A DNA stretch of 64,000 bases from CBDANO01 sp965197665 (GTDB lineage: Bacteria; Chloroflexota; Dehalococcoidia; Lucifugimonadales; UBA3495). The notes beneath the pieces were generated by a model. That model did no database searches. It worked only from the letters and a program-made list of their open reading frames with translations, and was not told the origin of the DNA. This document shows, piece after piece, positions 42,391 to 51,746 of this stretch. Location of the stretch: positions 1,302,001 through 1,366,000 of the forward strand of contig CBDANO010000005.1 of assembly GCA_965197665.1 (NCBI GenBank), in the 5' to 3' direction. Made by a program: the position numbers and the translations under genes. Within the stretch, counting starts at the first letter, position 1. Every line of letters starts with the position of its first letter.

Positions 42391-44601
42391 ATGACCCCCA
42401 ACGCTGAAGTCTTGGAGGGCCTGAACCCTGCCCAGAGAGAGGCCGTCGAGACCATCGACGGCCCTTTGTTGATAGTCGCCGGCCCGGGCAGCGGCAAGAC
42501 CCGGGTCATCACCCACCGCATTGCCTACTTGGTACGGGCCTGCGGGGTTAGCCCCTACCGCGTCGCCGCCGTCACCTTCACCAACAAGGCCGCCCGGGAA
42601 ATGAAGGGCCGGTTGCAGCGCTTGGTCGGTACCCGGGCCGACTCCCTCACCGTTGGCACTTTCCATGCCTTTTGCGCCTTGCTGCTCCGCCGGGAAGGAA
42701 ACTCGGTGGGGCTGCCGTCCAACTACACCATCTACGACGCGGAAGACCAATTGGCCCTTATCAAGCAAGCGATGGAGTTGGCCGAACTGGAGCCCAAGCA
42801 AAATCCTCCCCAAGCCGTCCGGGGCGTTATTTCTCGGGCCAAGAGCGTGCTGCTCGACTCCCAAGGATTGACCGGGAATGCCCATGACTACTTCGAGGAA
42901 AACTGCGCCCGGGTATACCGCCATTACGAAGAGCTCTTGGCCCGCAATAATGCCGTAGACTTCGACGACCTGCTGATGAGGTCGGTCCAGTTGCTCCAAA
43001 ACCAAGAAGAGGTGCGGGCAAAATATCAAGAGCGCTATCTGTACTTGATGGTGGACGAGTTCCAAGACACCAACGTCGCGCAGTACAGCCTCGCCCGGCT
43101 GTTGGCCGGCGAGCGCAAGAACATCTGCGTCGTGGGGGACCCGGACCAGTCGATCTACTCTTGGCGCAGCGCCGATATTCGGAACATCCTTAGCTTCCAG
43201 CGGGACTATCTTGGGGCCGCTACCATATCCCTAGATCAGAATTACCGTTCCACGGCCAACATATTGGAAACCGCAAAACACCTGATCTCCGCCAACGATA
43301 TACGGTTGCAGAAGGACTTGTTCACCGACAACGACCAAGGGGAACAGGTGCAGCTACACGAGGCCTATGACGAGGCCGACGAGGCTGGATTCGCCATTGG
43401 GGAAGTGGCGCGGTTGGTCCGGGAAAACAAGATGCGCCCGGGAAACTGCGCCGTTATGTACCGGATCAACGCCCAGTCCCGGGCCTTGGAGGAGGCCTGC
43501 CTCCACCAGGGTATGAAGTACCGGCTGGTCGGCGGCGTCAGGTTCTACCACAGACGGGAAGTCAAGGACCTGATGGCCTACCTGAAGCTGCTCTACAATC
43601 CCCAAGACGAAGTTAACCTGACCAGGGTTATCAACGTCCCGGCAAGAGGCATCGGAGCAAAGACCCTTCAAGACTTGTCCCAATGGGCCCAGCGGGAAGA
43701 TATTCCGTTGTTCACGGCGATGCGCCGGATTGCGGCCGCCCGGTCGGCGGGGGAGCCGTCCCCCGTGTCGTTGCCGTCCCGGGCGGTGAATTCCATCACC
43801 GGGTTCGTCAGCGTCGTGACCAAGCTGATCGAACTGGCCGACAAGGTCACGATAGTGGAATTGATCGACCGGGTTCTGGAAGACACGGGACTGCGGCGCC
43901 ACGTGCAGGAAAGCGACGACCGTCCCGAGGAGCGCTGGGAGAACATCCTGGAACTGCGGGCGACAGCCCAAGAGTTCAACGCGGAGGAACCCCCCAATGG
44001 GCTGGCCACCCTCTTGGAGCGCTTGTCTCTGGTCGCCGAGGTGGACAACTACGAGGAGTCGGAGGATTCCTTGACGTTGATAACCCTGCATCAGGCCAAG
44101 GGCCTGGAGTTTCCGGTGGTATTCATCGTCGGGTTGGAAGAGGGGCTGCTGCCCCACAGCCGGTCGATGGAAAGCCCGGAGCAACTGGAAGAGGAACGCC
44201 GGCTGTGCTACGTGGGTATTACCCGGGCCGAAGAACGGCTCTACTTGCTGCGAGCTTTCCGCCGGGGTATCGCCGGCAGGGGCGGCCCCACCTTGGCGTC
44301 GCGTTTCCTACGGGACATCCCCCAACACCTGCTGGCGCCGGGAAAGACGCCTCAGACCCCGGCTGGTCCGCAACGGCGTCCCATTCCCCGGTGGGAGATG
44401 GAAGAGACGCAGGCCAGCCAACCGACCCGCCCGGTGCTGCAGACCGGCGATCTGGTCCGCCACACCAGCTTCGGCGAGGGCGTGGTGATGGGTTGCGAGC
44501 CGGACACAGACGATATCCAAGTCACGGTCCAATTCCGTGACGGGGTTGGTCTGAAGCGGCTCCTCCTCAGCTTCGCCCCCTTGGAGAAAATCGAGGAATA
44601 G
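42391..44601 (+). CDS. pcrA: ATP-dependent DNA helicase PcrA/UvrD
   Basis: The protein has 736 residues, full length. SF1A motifs in order are LNPAQREAVETIDGPLLIVA (Q motif), AGPGSGKTRVITHRIAYL (I), VTFTNKAAREMKGRL (Ia), LMVDEFQDTNVAQYSLARLL (II), VVGDPDQSIYSWRSADI (III), FPVVFIVGLEEGLLPHSRS (V) and EERRLCYVGITRAEERLYLL (VI). The C-terminal Tudor-like segment HTSFGEGVVMGCEPDTDDIQ is the RNA-polymerase-binding part of PcrA. It works in replication-fork repair and nucleotide excision repair. It shares its promoter region with the divergent aminotransferase (about 230 bp). Confidence 0.96.
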   Translation: MTPNAEVLEGLNPAQREAVETIDGPLLIVAGPGSGKTRVITHRIAYLVRACGVSPYRVAAVTFTNKAAREMKGRLQRLVGTRADSLTVGTFHAFCALLLRREGNSVGLPSNYTIYDAEDQLALIKQAMELAELEPKQNPPQAVRGVISRAKSVLLDSQGLTGNAHDYFEENCARVYRHYEELLARNNAVDFDDLLMRSVQLLQNQEEVRAKYQERYLYLMVDEFQDTNVAQYSLARLLAGERKNICVVGDPDQSIYSWRSADIRNILSFQRDYLGAATISLDQNYRSTANILETAKHLISANDIRLQKDLFTDNDQGEQVQLHEAYDEADEAGFAIGEVARLVRENKMRPGNCAVMYRINAQSRALEEACLHQGMKYRLVGGVRFYHRREVKDLMAYLKLLYNPQDEVNLTRVINVPARGIGAKTLQDLSQWAQREDIPLFTAMRRIAAARSAGEPSPVSLPSRAVNSITGFVSVVTKLIELADKVTIVELIDRVLEDTGLRRHVQESDDRPEERWENILELRATAQEFNAEEPPNGLATLLERLSLVAEVDNYEESEDSLTLITLHQAKGLEFPVVFIVGLEEGLLPHSRSMESPEQLEEERRLCYVGITRAEERLYLLRAFRRGIAGRGGPTLASRFLRDIPQHLLAPGKTPQTPAGPQRRPIPRWEMEETQASQPTRPVLQTGDLVRHTSFGEGVVMGCEPDTDDIQVTVQFRDGVGLKRLLLSFAPLEKIEE

Positions 44602-44631
44602 AGAAGAAGCGTCAAATGGCGAAGGAGTGTT

Positions 44632-45471
44632 ATGAACACGAAGATGTACGGACTACACCTGGGGTCCTTCGGTCTGGACATGGACGGAATGCTGCCGGCC
44701 CACCCCACGATAGCGCTAAAGCCCGGTGATACCGACAAGAAAAGGACCTGGTACCAGTGCCCCTCCCTGGCCTACGTCGTGGAGCACCCCGAAGGGCGCA
44801 TCCTATTCGAGACGGGGGTAAGCCCAAAATGGAATGAGGAGTGGCCTGAATCGTACTCTCAGGGCGGCGGATGGTCCGATCTCAAAACCGAGGACCTCTT
44901 GGAAGCCAAGCTCAAGTCCATCGGCAAAGGCCCGGAGGACTTCGACATCGTGGTGATGGGGCACATGCACATGGACCATGCCGGCGGGTTGCGCCTCTTC
45001 GAGGACGCCAACGCGGAAATCGTTCTGCACGAGGATGAGTACCACGGGATAATGAGCCTGGAAGAAAACGCTTATTTCATGTCCCGGGCCGACTACGAGT
45101 TTCTGCCCAGAAAGAAGCCCACCCTGGTCTACGGCGAGCAGCAGCTTCTCAAGGGCGTAAAGCTAATAAGCCTCCCCGGGCATACCTGGGGCCAGATGGG
45201 CATGATGGTGCGCTTGGAGCATACCGGCTGGGTGATTCTGGCATCCGACGCGATACATCACCACGAGAGCTACGGGCCGCCCGGCCACGGTAATTTGGTC
45301 AGCGTCTCCCAAGACAAGTGGAACCACTCCGTAGAGAAGCTGAGACGCTACGCCACCAAGTACGAAGCTACTATCGCCCCCGGCCACAGTCACACCGGAA
45401 TAAAGCAGCACGCCGACGGTACCAAAGAGTTCGTGCAGCTAAATTATTACCCCGGCCACGTGTACGAGTAG
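44632..45471 (+). CDS. Metallo-beta-lactamase fold, AHL-lactonase-like
   Basis: The protein has 279 residues and starts 30 bases after pcrA. VVMGHMHMDHAGGLRLF is the HxHxDH zinc motif, with LHEDEYHGIM, ISLPGHTWGQMGMMV and ILASDAIHHHESY adding ligands. The layout (long N-terminal gate, YVVEHPEGRILFETG) matches N-acyl homoserine lactonase-type enzymes such as AiiA and AttM. It may open lactones of signals or other compounds; quorum quenching itself is not shown. Likely co-transcribed with pcrA only by proximity. Confidence 0.85.
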   Translation: MNTKMYGLHLGSFGLDMDGMLPAHPTIALKPGDTDKKRTWYQCPSLAYVVEHPEGRILFETGVSPKWNEEWPESYSQGGGWSDLKTEDLLEAKLKSIGKGPEDFDIVVMGHMHMDHAGGLRLFEDANAEIVLHEDEYHGIMSLEENAYFMSRADYEFLPRKKPTLVYGEQQLLKGVKLISLPGHTWGQMGMMVRLEHTGWVILASDAIHHHESYGPPGHGNLVSVSQDKWNHSVEKLRRYATKYEATIAPGHSHTGIKQHADGTKEFVQLNYYPGHVYE

Positions 45472-45782
45472 CCCATCGGCGGGCGGCCTAGCGAAGGTCG
45501 TCTACAGTTGCGGCGATTCGGGCCGCGGGTAATTAGGCGGGAGTCTCGTAATCTCGCCGCCGGCCCCTCTTCTCCCTTGACGAGACCTTTGCGAAACCCC
45601 CTCTCTCAGAGGGAGAGGCCGGAGCTTGGGAACCAACACCCTCCACACCTTCTGGACATCTACACATAAAGCACCGTAACCGGCGCGGCGGGTTAGCTGG
45701 CGTCCGCCCGCCGCGGCAGCATTGACAGAACACCCTCAGAAGGGCATGATAAGCGCCGATTCCAGCATAGGAGGCACAAAAG
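45472..45782. other. Gap before the alcohol dehydrogenase
   Basis: No gene is seen. AGGAGG with spacing seven lies just before the ATG at 45783. Confidence 0.45.
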
Positions 45783-46877
45783 ATGAAGGCAGCGGTCCTC
45801 TATGAAGTAGGCCGCCCCTTGGTGGTGGAAGAGGTCGAACTCGACGACCCGAAAGAGGGCGAGGTGCTGGTTGAAATAGGGTCGGCGGGCATTTGCCGCA
45901 GCGACCGCCACTTCATGCACGGAGACGCGCCAATAGCTATCCCGGTGGTATTGGGACATGAAGGCGCCGGCACTGTGGCAAAGGTGGGGCCGGGCGTAAC
46001 GTCGGTGAAGCCGGGCCAGCAGGTCATCTTATCCTTCGTCCCCGCCTGCGGTAGGTGCAAGTCGTGCCTGGATGGCAACACCAACCTCTGCGACAACCAC
46101 ATGGCCACGGGTCCCAACATGTATGACGGTACCTGCCGCTTGCACAAAGGGGACCAGTATATCCACCACATGGGCAAAGTCGCGTGTTTCGCCGAATATG
46201 CCGTGGTCCCGGAAACGGGCTGCGTACCCACTCAAGCCCAGATCCCCATGGACAAGGCGGCCATGATCGGCTGCTGCGTCCCAACCGGAGTGGGCGCGGC
46301 CATATTCTCGGCTAACGTCCAGCCGGGCAGCACCGTGGCGGTAGTTGGATGCGGCGGCGTGGGCCTCAACGTCATCATGGGGGCGCGACTGGTAAGCGCA
46401 TCCAAGATAATCGCCGTGGACATCCGGGAAAGCCAGTTGGAGTTCGCTATGAAGTTCGGGGCCACCCACTCGGTCAACGCTTCGGACCGGGACCCCGTGG
46501 CCCAAGTGAAAGAGCTTACCGGCGGCTTGGGCGCCGATTACACCTTCGAAGTCTTTGGCTCCTCGGAAACCATCAAGGCGTCTTACGAAATGTGCCGGAA
46601 GAGCGGCACAGTGACCGTGGTTGGCATTGCGCCCACGGGGGCCGAAGTCCCCCTCAACGCCGTGGACTTGGTCCGGTTGGAGCGGACGGTGCGAGGTACC
46701 TACTACGGCTCTGCCAAGTCCCAGGTGGATATGCCCAAGATGGTTGACCTGTACCTGTCGGGCAAACTTAACTTGGACGATTTGGTGGTCCGCCACTACA
46801 GCCTGGACCAGATCAACGAGGCATACGACGACTTGGACAACGGCGAGGTGGGCCGCGGCGCCATAGTGTTCGGGTAG
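45783..46877 (+). CDS. Zinc-dependent alcohol dehydrogenase (MDR family)
   Basis: The protein has 364 residues. The catalytic zinc site is AGICRSDRHFMHGDAPIAIP and VLGHEGAGTV. The structural zinc uses CGRCKSCLDGNTNLCDN, and the Rossmann motif is VGCGGVGLNVIMGARLVSAS with the NAD-selecting Asp in IIAVDIRESQ. A GG-rich RBS (AGGAGG) precedes the ATG. Members of this subgroup include NDMA/MSH-linked alcohol and formaldehyde dehydrogenases. The physiological substrate is unknown. Confidence 0.92.
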   Translation: MKAAVLYEVGRPLVVEEVELDDPKEGEVLVEIGSAGICRSDRHFMHGDAPIAIPVVLGHEGAGTVAKVGPGVTSVKPGQQVILSFVPACGRCKSCLDGNTNLCDNHMATGPNMYDGTCRLHKGDQYIHHMGKVACFAEYAVVPETGCVPTQAQIPMDKAAMIGCCVPTGVGAAIFSANVQPGSTVAVVGCGGVGLNVIMGARLVSASKIIAVDIRESQLEFAMKFGATHSVNASDRDPVAQVKELTGGLGADYTFEVFGSSETIKASYEMCRKSGTVTVVGIAPTGAEVPLNAVDLVRLERTVRGTYYGSAKSQVDMPKMVDLYLSGKLNLDDLVVRHYSLDQINEAYDDLDNGEVGRGAIVFG

Positions 46878-46957
46878 CCTTCAGCATTCAATCGACGGCT
46901 GTTCCCGCGTTGGGAGTACCCCGAATCCGGTTAGCCCGAAACCGGCAACCCGGGCCA

Positions 46958-47410
46958 TTGAAGTTGGAAACGGTAGAAATCAAGCTGGTCGGCACCGAGG
47001 CGGAGCTCGAAGCGGCCATCGCGGTGCGTTTCCGGGTGTTCGTCGGTGAGCAGTCCATACCCCCCGAGGAGGAGCTGGACGAGGCCGACGCCGCCGCCAC
47101 TCACGCCATCGCTTTATGTCAAGGAAAGGTAGTGGGCACCGGGCGGCTGGTCGCTATAGATAATACTGAAGACGGCAACGGGGCCAAGATCGGCCGCATG
47201 GCGGTGGATTCAGCCTGGCGGCGGCGCGGGATAGGGGGCCGGATCCTGGAATTCTTGGAGCAGTCGGCCCGGGACCAGGGCATGACCCGCTGTGTCCTCC
47301 ACGCTCAAGAGTACGTAAAGGGCTTCTACGCTGCCCACGGTTACCGCGAGCAAGGGGACACCTTCCTAGAGGTCAATATCCCCCACGTGGAGATGTGGAA
47401 GACGCTCTAA
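46958..47410 (+). CDS. GNAT N-acetyltransferase (ElaA-like)
   Basis: About 150 residues. The start is uncertain: TTG 46958 fits the conserved beginning VEIKLVGTEAELEAAIAVRF, while TTG 46910 adds 16 residues. The acetyl-CoA site is IGRMAVDSAWRRRGIGGRIL and the end has CVLHAQEYVKGFYAAHGYRE, typical of ElaA/YjdJ-type GNAT proteins. The acceptor is unknown. It follows the alcohol dehydrogenase on the same strand. Confidence 0.8.
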   Translation: MKLETVEIKLVGTEAELEAAIAVRFRVFVGEQSIPPEEELDEADAAATHAIALCQGKVVGTGRLVAIDNTEDGNGAKIGRMAVDSAWRRRGIGGRILEFLEQSARDQGMTRCVLHAQEYVKGFYAAHGYREQGDTFLEVNIPHVEMWKTL

Positions 47411-47527
47411 AGCAACCATCCACCGGGAAAGAACCGGGGGGCATCAAGCTTCCACAAGCCGCGCCTCAACACCTTCTTGGGCCGCCTCTTTACTGCCGGT
47501 GGACTCGGCGGTAAACCCGGACCGCGG

Positions 47528-47839
47528 CTAGGCCGGCGGCTCCCCGGTCAGCACCGGCTCGATGACTTTTACTTCCATCTTGGCGATGTGCTGTTGCGGC
47601 CTATCTCCCAGGGCGGTGCGCTCCGGTGAACTGAAGTAGGCCGCCTCTTTGTCGGGAATTTCTTCCGCGTTCTTGAAACTGCGCACCCACAGGAACTCGG
47701 TGCGGTCGGCGTTGACCCAAGTGCGCTCCACCGGCATTCCCAGCCTGCTGTGCACCGGCCGTATGTGCTCCTCGAATAGCTGTAGCCAGGAGTCCATCAT
47801 TCCCCGGTTGATGGTGTAAACCCGAAGCTGTGAGACCAT
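47528..47839 (-). CDS. NIPSNAP-family protein
   Basis: The protein has 103 residues; GAGGAG lies seven bases before the ATG. The sequence QLRVYTINRGMMDSWLQLFE and TEFLWVRSFKNAEEIPDKEA, then YFSSPERTALG match the NIPSNAP fold (a ferredoxin-like dimeric alpha/beta-barrel). The biochemical role of bacterial members is not settled; small-molecule binding is assumed. Confidence 0.85.
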   Translation of the reverse strand: MVSQLRVYTINRGMMDSWLQLFEEHIRPVHSRLGMPVERTWVNADRTEFLWVRSFKNAEEIPDKEAAYFSSPERTALGDRPQQHIAKMEVKVIEPVLTGEPPA

Positions 47840-48030
47840 GGTCTTTCTCCTCAGAGGATTTTGTATTGATGGTGATGCGCCGTCAGCCGCGGCCCGCCTT
47901 CGACGAGAGAAATGGAGCGTGGTCGGGCTGGCCCACTAAAGGTAGGCGAGGCCGACAACACCCCTTCTTTCCGGGGTGGAGCAACCCTTGCGTTATGCCT
48001 AGACAGGCGATAAAAAACTTGCACATCAGG

Positions 48031-49131
48031 TTAGCTAATCTGATACTTCTCGAACGCTTCTTGACTGAAGTTCAGGCCCAAGCCGGGCTTTCCGGGAACG
48101 ACTAATTCGCCGTCGCTCAACTGAGGCGTCTCCTCGAACAAAGCCAGGGTCCAAGGCATGTACTCAACGGTCAAACCGTTGGGGATGGCCGCCATAAGCT
48201 GCAGGTGAATTTCGGGGACCAAGTGGCTGACCACCGGGATGTTGAACGCCTCAGCCATCCCCGCCACCTTTCGCCACGGGGTAATCCCTCCGACCCGGAG
48301 CAGGTCGATCATCACGATATCTATGGACCGGGCCTCCAAGAGGTGGCGGAAAGGGGTAATGCCGTAGTAGTACTCCCCGGCCGCAAGCGGAGTGGCCAAG
48401 GCGTCGGCGACCCGGGCTTGGCCCTGGTAATCATCGTGGGCGACCACGTCTTCCAGCCAATACAGGTGGTACTCCTCTAACCTTCGTCCGATTTCGATGG
48501 CTTGGTTGACGCTCCAGAGTTGGTTGACGTCGCACATCAGGTCGATGTCCTCCCCGATGCTGCCGCGCAACACCCGGACCCGCTCCAGTTCCTTGGCCGC
48601 CGTCGGCCCACCCCCCAACTGGGCCTTCATTTGCTTGAAGCCCATCTCCACCAGCCGCGGGGCCGCTTCGGACAAGTACTCGACGTTCTCCGTGCGCATC
48701 AGGGCGCCGCTGGCGTAGGCGGGTACCCGGTCCCGGTAACCCCCCAACAAAGAGCACACCGACTGGCCCAACGCTTTGCCTTTGATGTCCCAAAGGGCCA
48801 TGTCCACGGCCGCCAGGGCGAGGGAGAAGATCCCGCCCGGCCCCGAGCCGGAGGCCGCCTCGGTCAAACTCCGAGCAACGGCTTCCACGGGCATGGGGTC
48901 CTCACCCGTCACCATCCCGGCGAGGGCATCGACTGCTTCCTTCAGCGCCGGTGTCAACGGGCTGGTGTTCAAGGCGGGCACGAAAGTGAGCCCGATGCCT
49001 TCGATACCTTCGTCCGTACCCATTTCCAGGGTAACGAAGGTCCTAGTGGCGGCGGTCTGGGAAGGCCGCACGGCCAAGGAGTTGTCTGCCGGAGTCCGTA
49101 GGACCCGGGTCTTGAATCCTGTTACTTTCAT
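48031..49131 (-). CDS. Enolase-superfamily enzyme (mandelate racemase/muconate lactonizing type)
   Basis: The protein has 366 residues. The capping domain gives ALAAVDMALWDIKGKALGQS and the barrel carries the KxK general base region FKQMKAQLGG, metal ligands in DLMCDVNQLWSVNQ (Asp), YWLEDVVAHDD (Glu) and IVMIDLLRVGG (Asp), with His in VVSHLVPEIHLQL. SAR202 Chloroflexota genomes are rich in such paralogues, which is part of the taxonomic inference. The reaction (racemisation, dehydration or lactonisation) cannot be predicted. It stands alone between a NIPSNAP gene and arsM. Confidence 0.9.
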   Translation of the reverse strand: MKVTGFKTRVLRTPADNSLAVRPSQTAATRTFVTLEMGTDEGIEGIGLTFVPALNTSPLTPALKEAVDALAGMVTGEDPMPVEAVARSLTEAASGSGPGGIFSLALAAVDMALWDIKGKALGQSVCSLLGGYRDRVPAYASGALMRTENVEYLSEAAPRLVEMGFKQMKAQLGGGPTAAKELERVRVLRGSIGEDIDLMCDVNQLWSVNQAIEIGRRLEEYHLYWLEDVVAHDDYQGQARVADALATPLAAGEYYYGITPFRHLLEARSIDIVMIDLLRVGGITPWRKVAGMAEAFNIPVVSHLVPEIHLQLMAAIPNGLTVEYMPWTLALFEETPQLSDGELVVPGKPGLGLNFSQEAFEKYQIS

Positions 49132-49352
49132 GAATCCACGCGCCGGTATTGGCGGGCGCCCGCAATTCTATCATAGAATTGCTTGTAGCCCCGTGAACGC
49201 CCCGCCGAGAAATGAAAATCTCTTGATTTCGGGCAATGACCTTGGGCAAGCCAGCCCAGTCGGAAATAAGGGTTGACAAGGTCGATTGACGGCGGTGTCA
49301 TACTTAATGGTTCCACACTCAAAATAGCCATCGCAGGCTGTGGAGGTACAGG

Positions 49353-50411
49353 ATGACGGCCAATTCCGAAGACATCAAGCACTTGGTGCGCGAAAGGTAT
49401 GGCGCCAAAGCAAGAGGGGCAGCCCAGCTTGCCGCCGATTCGCCGCCGGAGTCTGCCGGCGCGCCGTGCTGCGGCCTTGAAGGCCACGGACAGTCTGAGC
49501 AGGGAAGAGGGCCGGCCGAAGAGCTATCCGGCGGGCCTGGCACGGGGGTGATAGGGCTCACCGACGTATCTTCTTTGGAATGCGACGCGGGGGAAAGCGG
49601 CGCGGGGGAATGCGGCGCGGGGGAAAGCGGCGCGGGGGAATGCGGCGCGGGGGAAAGCGGCGCGGGGGAATGCGGCGCGGGGGAATGCGGCGCGGGGGAG
49701 TGCGGCGCGGGGGAGTGCGGCGCGGGAGAATCCGGGGCGGGCTGCTGCGGGCCCGATGACTTGGAGCGGGCGCTGCGAATTTACCAGGAAGGGCAAATAT
49801 CCGGTCTGCCCGCGGAGTCCGTGGCAGCGTCCGCCGGCTGCGGCAATCCCACGGCCCTTGCCGGACTGAGGCTGGGAGAAAGGGTGTTGGACTTGGGGTC
49901 CGGCGGCGGCATAGACTGTTTCCTGGCGGCCCGGCAAGTCGGCGGCGAGGGCCGGGTGATCGGCTTGGACATGACTCCGGACATGCTGGAGTTGGCCCGT
50001 CAGAACCAGGCCAAGTTGGGGCTTACCAACGTCGAGTTCCTTCGCGGCGAGATGGAAGATATGCCTCTCCCCGACTCCAGCGTGGACGTGGTGATTTCCA
50101 ACTGTGTAGTATGCTTGTCGCCAGACAAGGACGCGGTTTTCCGGGAATCCTTTCGGGTGTTGGCACCGGGCGGCCGAATTCACCTGTCGGACATGATGGC
50201 CCTCAGCAGCCAGGGTCCGGCCCGCGCCGACCCGGAAGCCTGGGTGTCCTGCATCGCCGGGGCCGAGGACCGGGACGTGTACTTGGGGAGGCTGCGCCGG
50301 GCTGGATTCGTCGACATCGAAATCAGCTGGGATGAAGCCCAATTCGACGGAGAGGAAGGCGCGCCGCTCAATGTTGCCAGCGTTAAAGTAGTCGCCCGCA
50401 GACCGGCATAG
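49353..50411 (+). CDS. arsM: Arsenite S-adenosylmethionine methyltransferase (ArsM) with Cys-rich repeat array
   Basis: The protein has 352 residues, longer than the usual ~270-300. The SAM core has LDLGSGGGIDCFLAARQVGG, then VIGLDMTPDMLELARQNQ, FLRGEMEDMPLPDSSVDVVI and SNCVVCLSPDKDAVFRESFR. Cys residues of the As(III) site are visible in AGCGNPTALA, SNCVV and the N-terminal CCG motif. Between residues ~76 and ~130 there are 11 pentapeptides of type E-C/S-G-A-G that relatives lack. It detoxifies arsenite by methylation to volatile products. It stands upstream of nothing on the same strand until the distant PIG-L gene. Confidence 0.88.
   Translation: MTANSEDIKHLVRERYGAKARGAAQLAADSPPESAGAPCCGLEGHGQSEQGRGPAEELSGGPGTGVIGLTDVSSLECDAGESGAGECGAGESGAGECGAGESGAGECGAGECGAGECGAGECGAGESGAGCCGPDDLERALRIYQEGQISGLPAESVAASAGCGNPTALAGLRLGERVLDLGSGGGIDCFLAARQVGGEGRVIGLDMTPDMLELARQNQAKLGLTNVEFLRGEMEDMPLPDSSVDVVISNCVVCLSPDKDAVFRESFRVLAPGGRIHLSDMMALSSQGPARADPEAWVSCIAGAEDRDVYLGRLRRAGFVDIEISWDEAQFDGEEGAPLNVASVKVVARRPA
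49578..49742 (+). repeat. 15-bp tandem repeat encoding (E)(C/S)GAG pentapeptides
   Basis: Eleven tandem 15-bp units, consensus GAATGCGGCGCGGGG, differ mainly in TGC (Cys) versus AGC or TCC (Ser) at the second codon. Seven units carry Cys by my reading (including the first, ECDAG). The purine/G-rich array looks prone to slippage, so copy number may vary between strains. Confidence 0.85.
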
Positions 50412-50526
50412 GACGGGATTTCAAGGGCGGACCCAGCTAAGCGTTCAAGGCTAAGGCCCGCCGGGGTTTGCCCTTTCATCAGACGGCGCCGCCTGCATAG
50501 GCTACGGCCCCGGGTTCAACTCCCGC
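50412..50526. other. Short gap between arsM and the direct repeat
   Basis: No gene is seen. Confidence 0.4.
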
Positions 50527-50636
50527 GGTTCAGCCTAAGCCGTATGCGTGCGGCTCGGACTTGGGTCCAGTTGGGTTCAGCCTAAGCTGCCCGCGCACGG
50601 CTCTGCCTTGGGTACAATTCGCTCGGTTCAGCCTAA
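50527..50636. repeat. Three GGTTCAGCCTAA direct repeats with hairpin spacers
   Basis: GGTTCAGCCTAA occurs at 50527-50538, 50574-50585 and 50625-50636, about 47 and 51 bp apart, with related spacers that contain AGCCG...CGGCT-type inverted repeats and CTTGGGT. The third unit encodes the last codons of the PIG-L gene on the other strand. Confidence 0.65.
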
Positions 50637-51338
50637 TTGATAGCGCTTGTACGCCTCGGCGTACCGGAACCCCACCTTCTCACCGGTGCGGCCTCTCCAC
50701 CGCTTCATGTGGGCTTCGACGTCCTCGCCCACGACTTGGGTCTCGTGCTGTTTCAACGCCTCGACGGCTACGTCGATGTAGTCGGTCACGTCCACGTATT
50801 TATCCGGTTCTTCGTGCTCGAAAAGCCACACTTCTCGGACGTGGTGGGGCTCCAAGCCCTGCTCAAGAAATTCGGGGAAGGTCAACCGGTCTCGGGCGGT
50901 GGGGAACACTGCGGCCATGGCCGCTTCACCGGACGCCAAGTGGTCCGGATGGTTTATGTAGCCGTTGTTGTGAAGATTTCGCGCCGGGCTCTCGCAAATG
51001 AGCACGTCCGGTTTGTAACGGCGAATTTCCCGAGCGATGTCCAGCCGCAACGCCAAGCTGGGCTCCAGCATCGCGTCTTCATAGCCGAGGAAGACCACTT
51101 CCCACAGCCCCAACACGTTGCCCGCGTTCCGCTGCTCCCGTTGGCGCAGTTCCACCAAACGCTCGCTGGTCATCTCGGGGTCCCCGGTGCCCTTGCTGCC
51201 GTCGGTGCAAATAACATACACGACCTCCCAACCCTCGGCACACCACTTTGCTACCGTGCCGGAGCAGCCCCACTCCGCGTCGTCGGCATGGGCAACCACT
51301 ACCATGCCCCGCCGGTACGGTCGATCGCCGTCAACCAT
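50628..51338 (-). CDS. PIG-L/LmbE-family deacetylase
   Basis: The protein has 236 residues. The zinc motif is VVAHADDAEWGCSGTVAKWC with the nearby HxDDxE pattern, and a second ligand region is NNGYINHPDHLASGEAAMAA (HPDH). Related enzymes deacetylate GlcNAc-type sugars in mycothiol or bacillithiol-like pathways and natural products. It may belong to thiol cofactor synthesis, which is inference. It overlaps the third direct repeat at its 3' end. Confidence 0.87.
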   Translation of the reverse strand: MVDGDRPYRRGMVVVAHADDAEWGCSGTVAKWCAEGWEVVYVICTDGSKGTGDPEMTSERLVELRQREQRNAGNVLGLWEVVFLGYEDAMLEPSLALRLDIAREIRRYKPDVLICESPARNLHNNGYINHPDHLASGEAAMAAVFPTARDRLTFPEFLEQGLEPHHVREVWLFEHEEPDKYVDVTDYIDVAVEALKQHETQVVGEDVEAHMKRWRGRTGEKVGFRYAEAYKRYQLG

Positions 51339-51746
51339 TAGTCGTCGCCTCCCAAAAATAAGCTAGATGCCGGAGTCGAATACCGGCCTAATCTCACCGT
51401 GAGCCTCACAGAACAAAGCCCCCTCGGCTAATTCCGGGGAGCCGGCAGGCCGCCCCCTCAAGTACGGGCGGCTATTCCAGTTTAGCATAACCCGGTCTCG
51501 ATACGGGATTGTCGGATTCAAAATCTTCCCCAGAAAGTACCGGTTTCATCCTTCGCGGGGCCGGTTTGAAACCGGCGTGGGGGATTGCTGTGAAGGACGG
51601 AAACTGGGACTTGGCTTCGAGGGGGAGTTGACCGGGCGGAGAAACTCATTGCAGCGCACCGGCTCCGGTGTTAGCCTTTGACGGCAGTCCCCCTCTCCGT
51701 TTGCCCCGAATCGCAAGCAAGCCTGTCCGGTTGAGGCCGGAGGTAC
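51339..51746. other. Gap with a short perfect palindrome
   Basis: No gene is seen. GCCGGTTT-G-AAACCGGC at 51560-51576 is a perfect inverted repeat of 8-bp arms and could be an operator. GGAGG(TAC) precedes the ATG at 51747. Confidence 0.45.

Noticed and set aside
42280..43065. 261-residue minus-strand frame opposite pcrA
   Set aside because: It is antisense to conserved helicase motifs and has no recognisable domain.
49273..49305. TTGACA (49273) and TACTTA (49301) considered as the arsM promoter
   Set aside because: Spacing is 22 bases, too long for a sigma-70 pair; ArsR-type operator not recognised.
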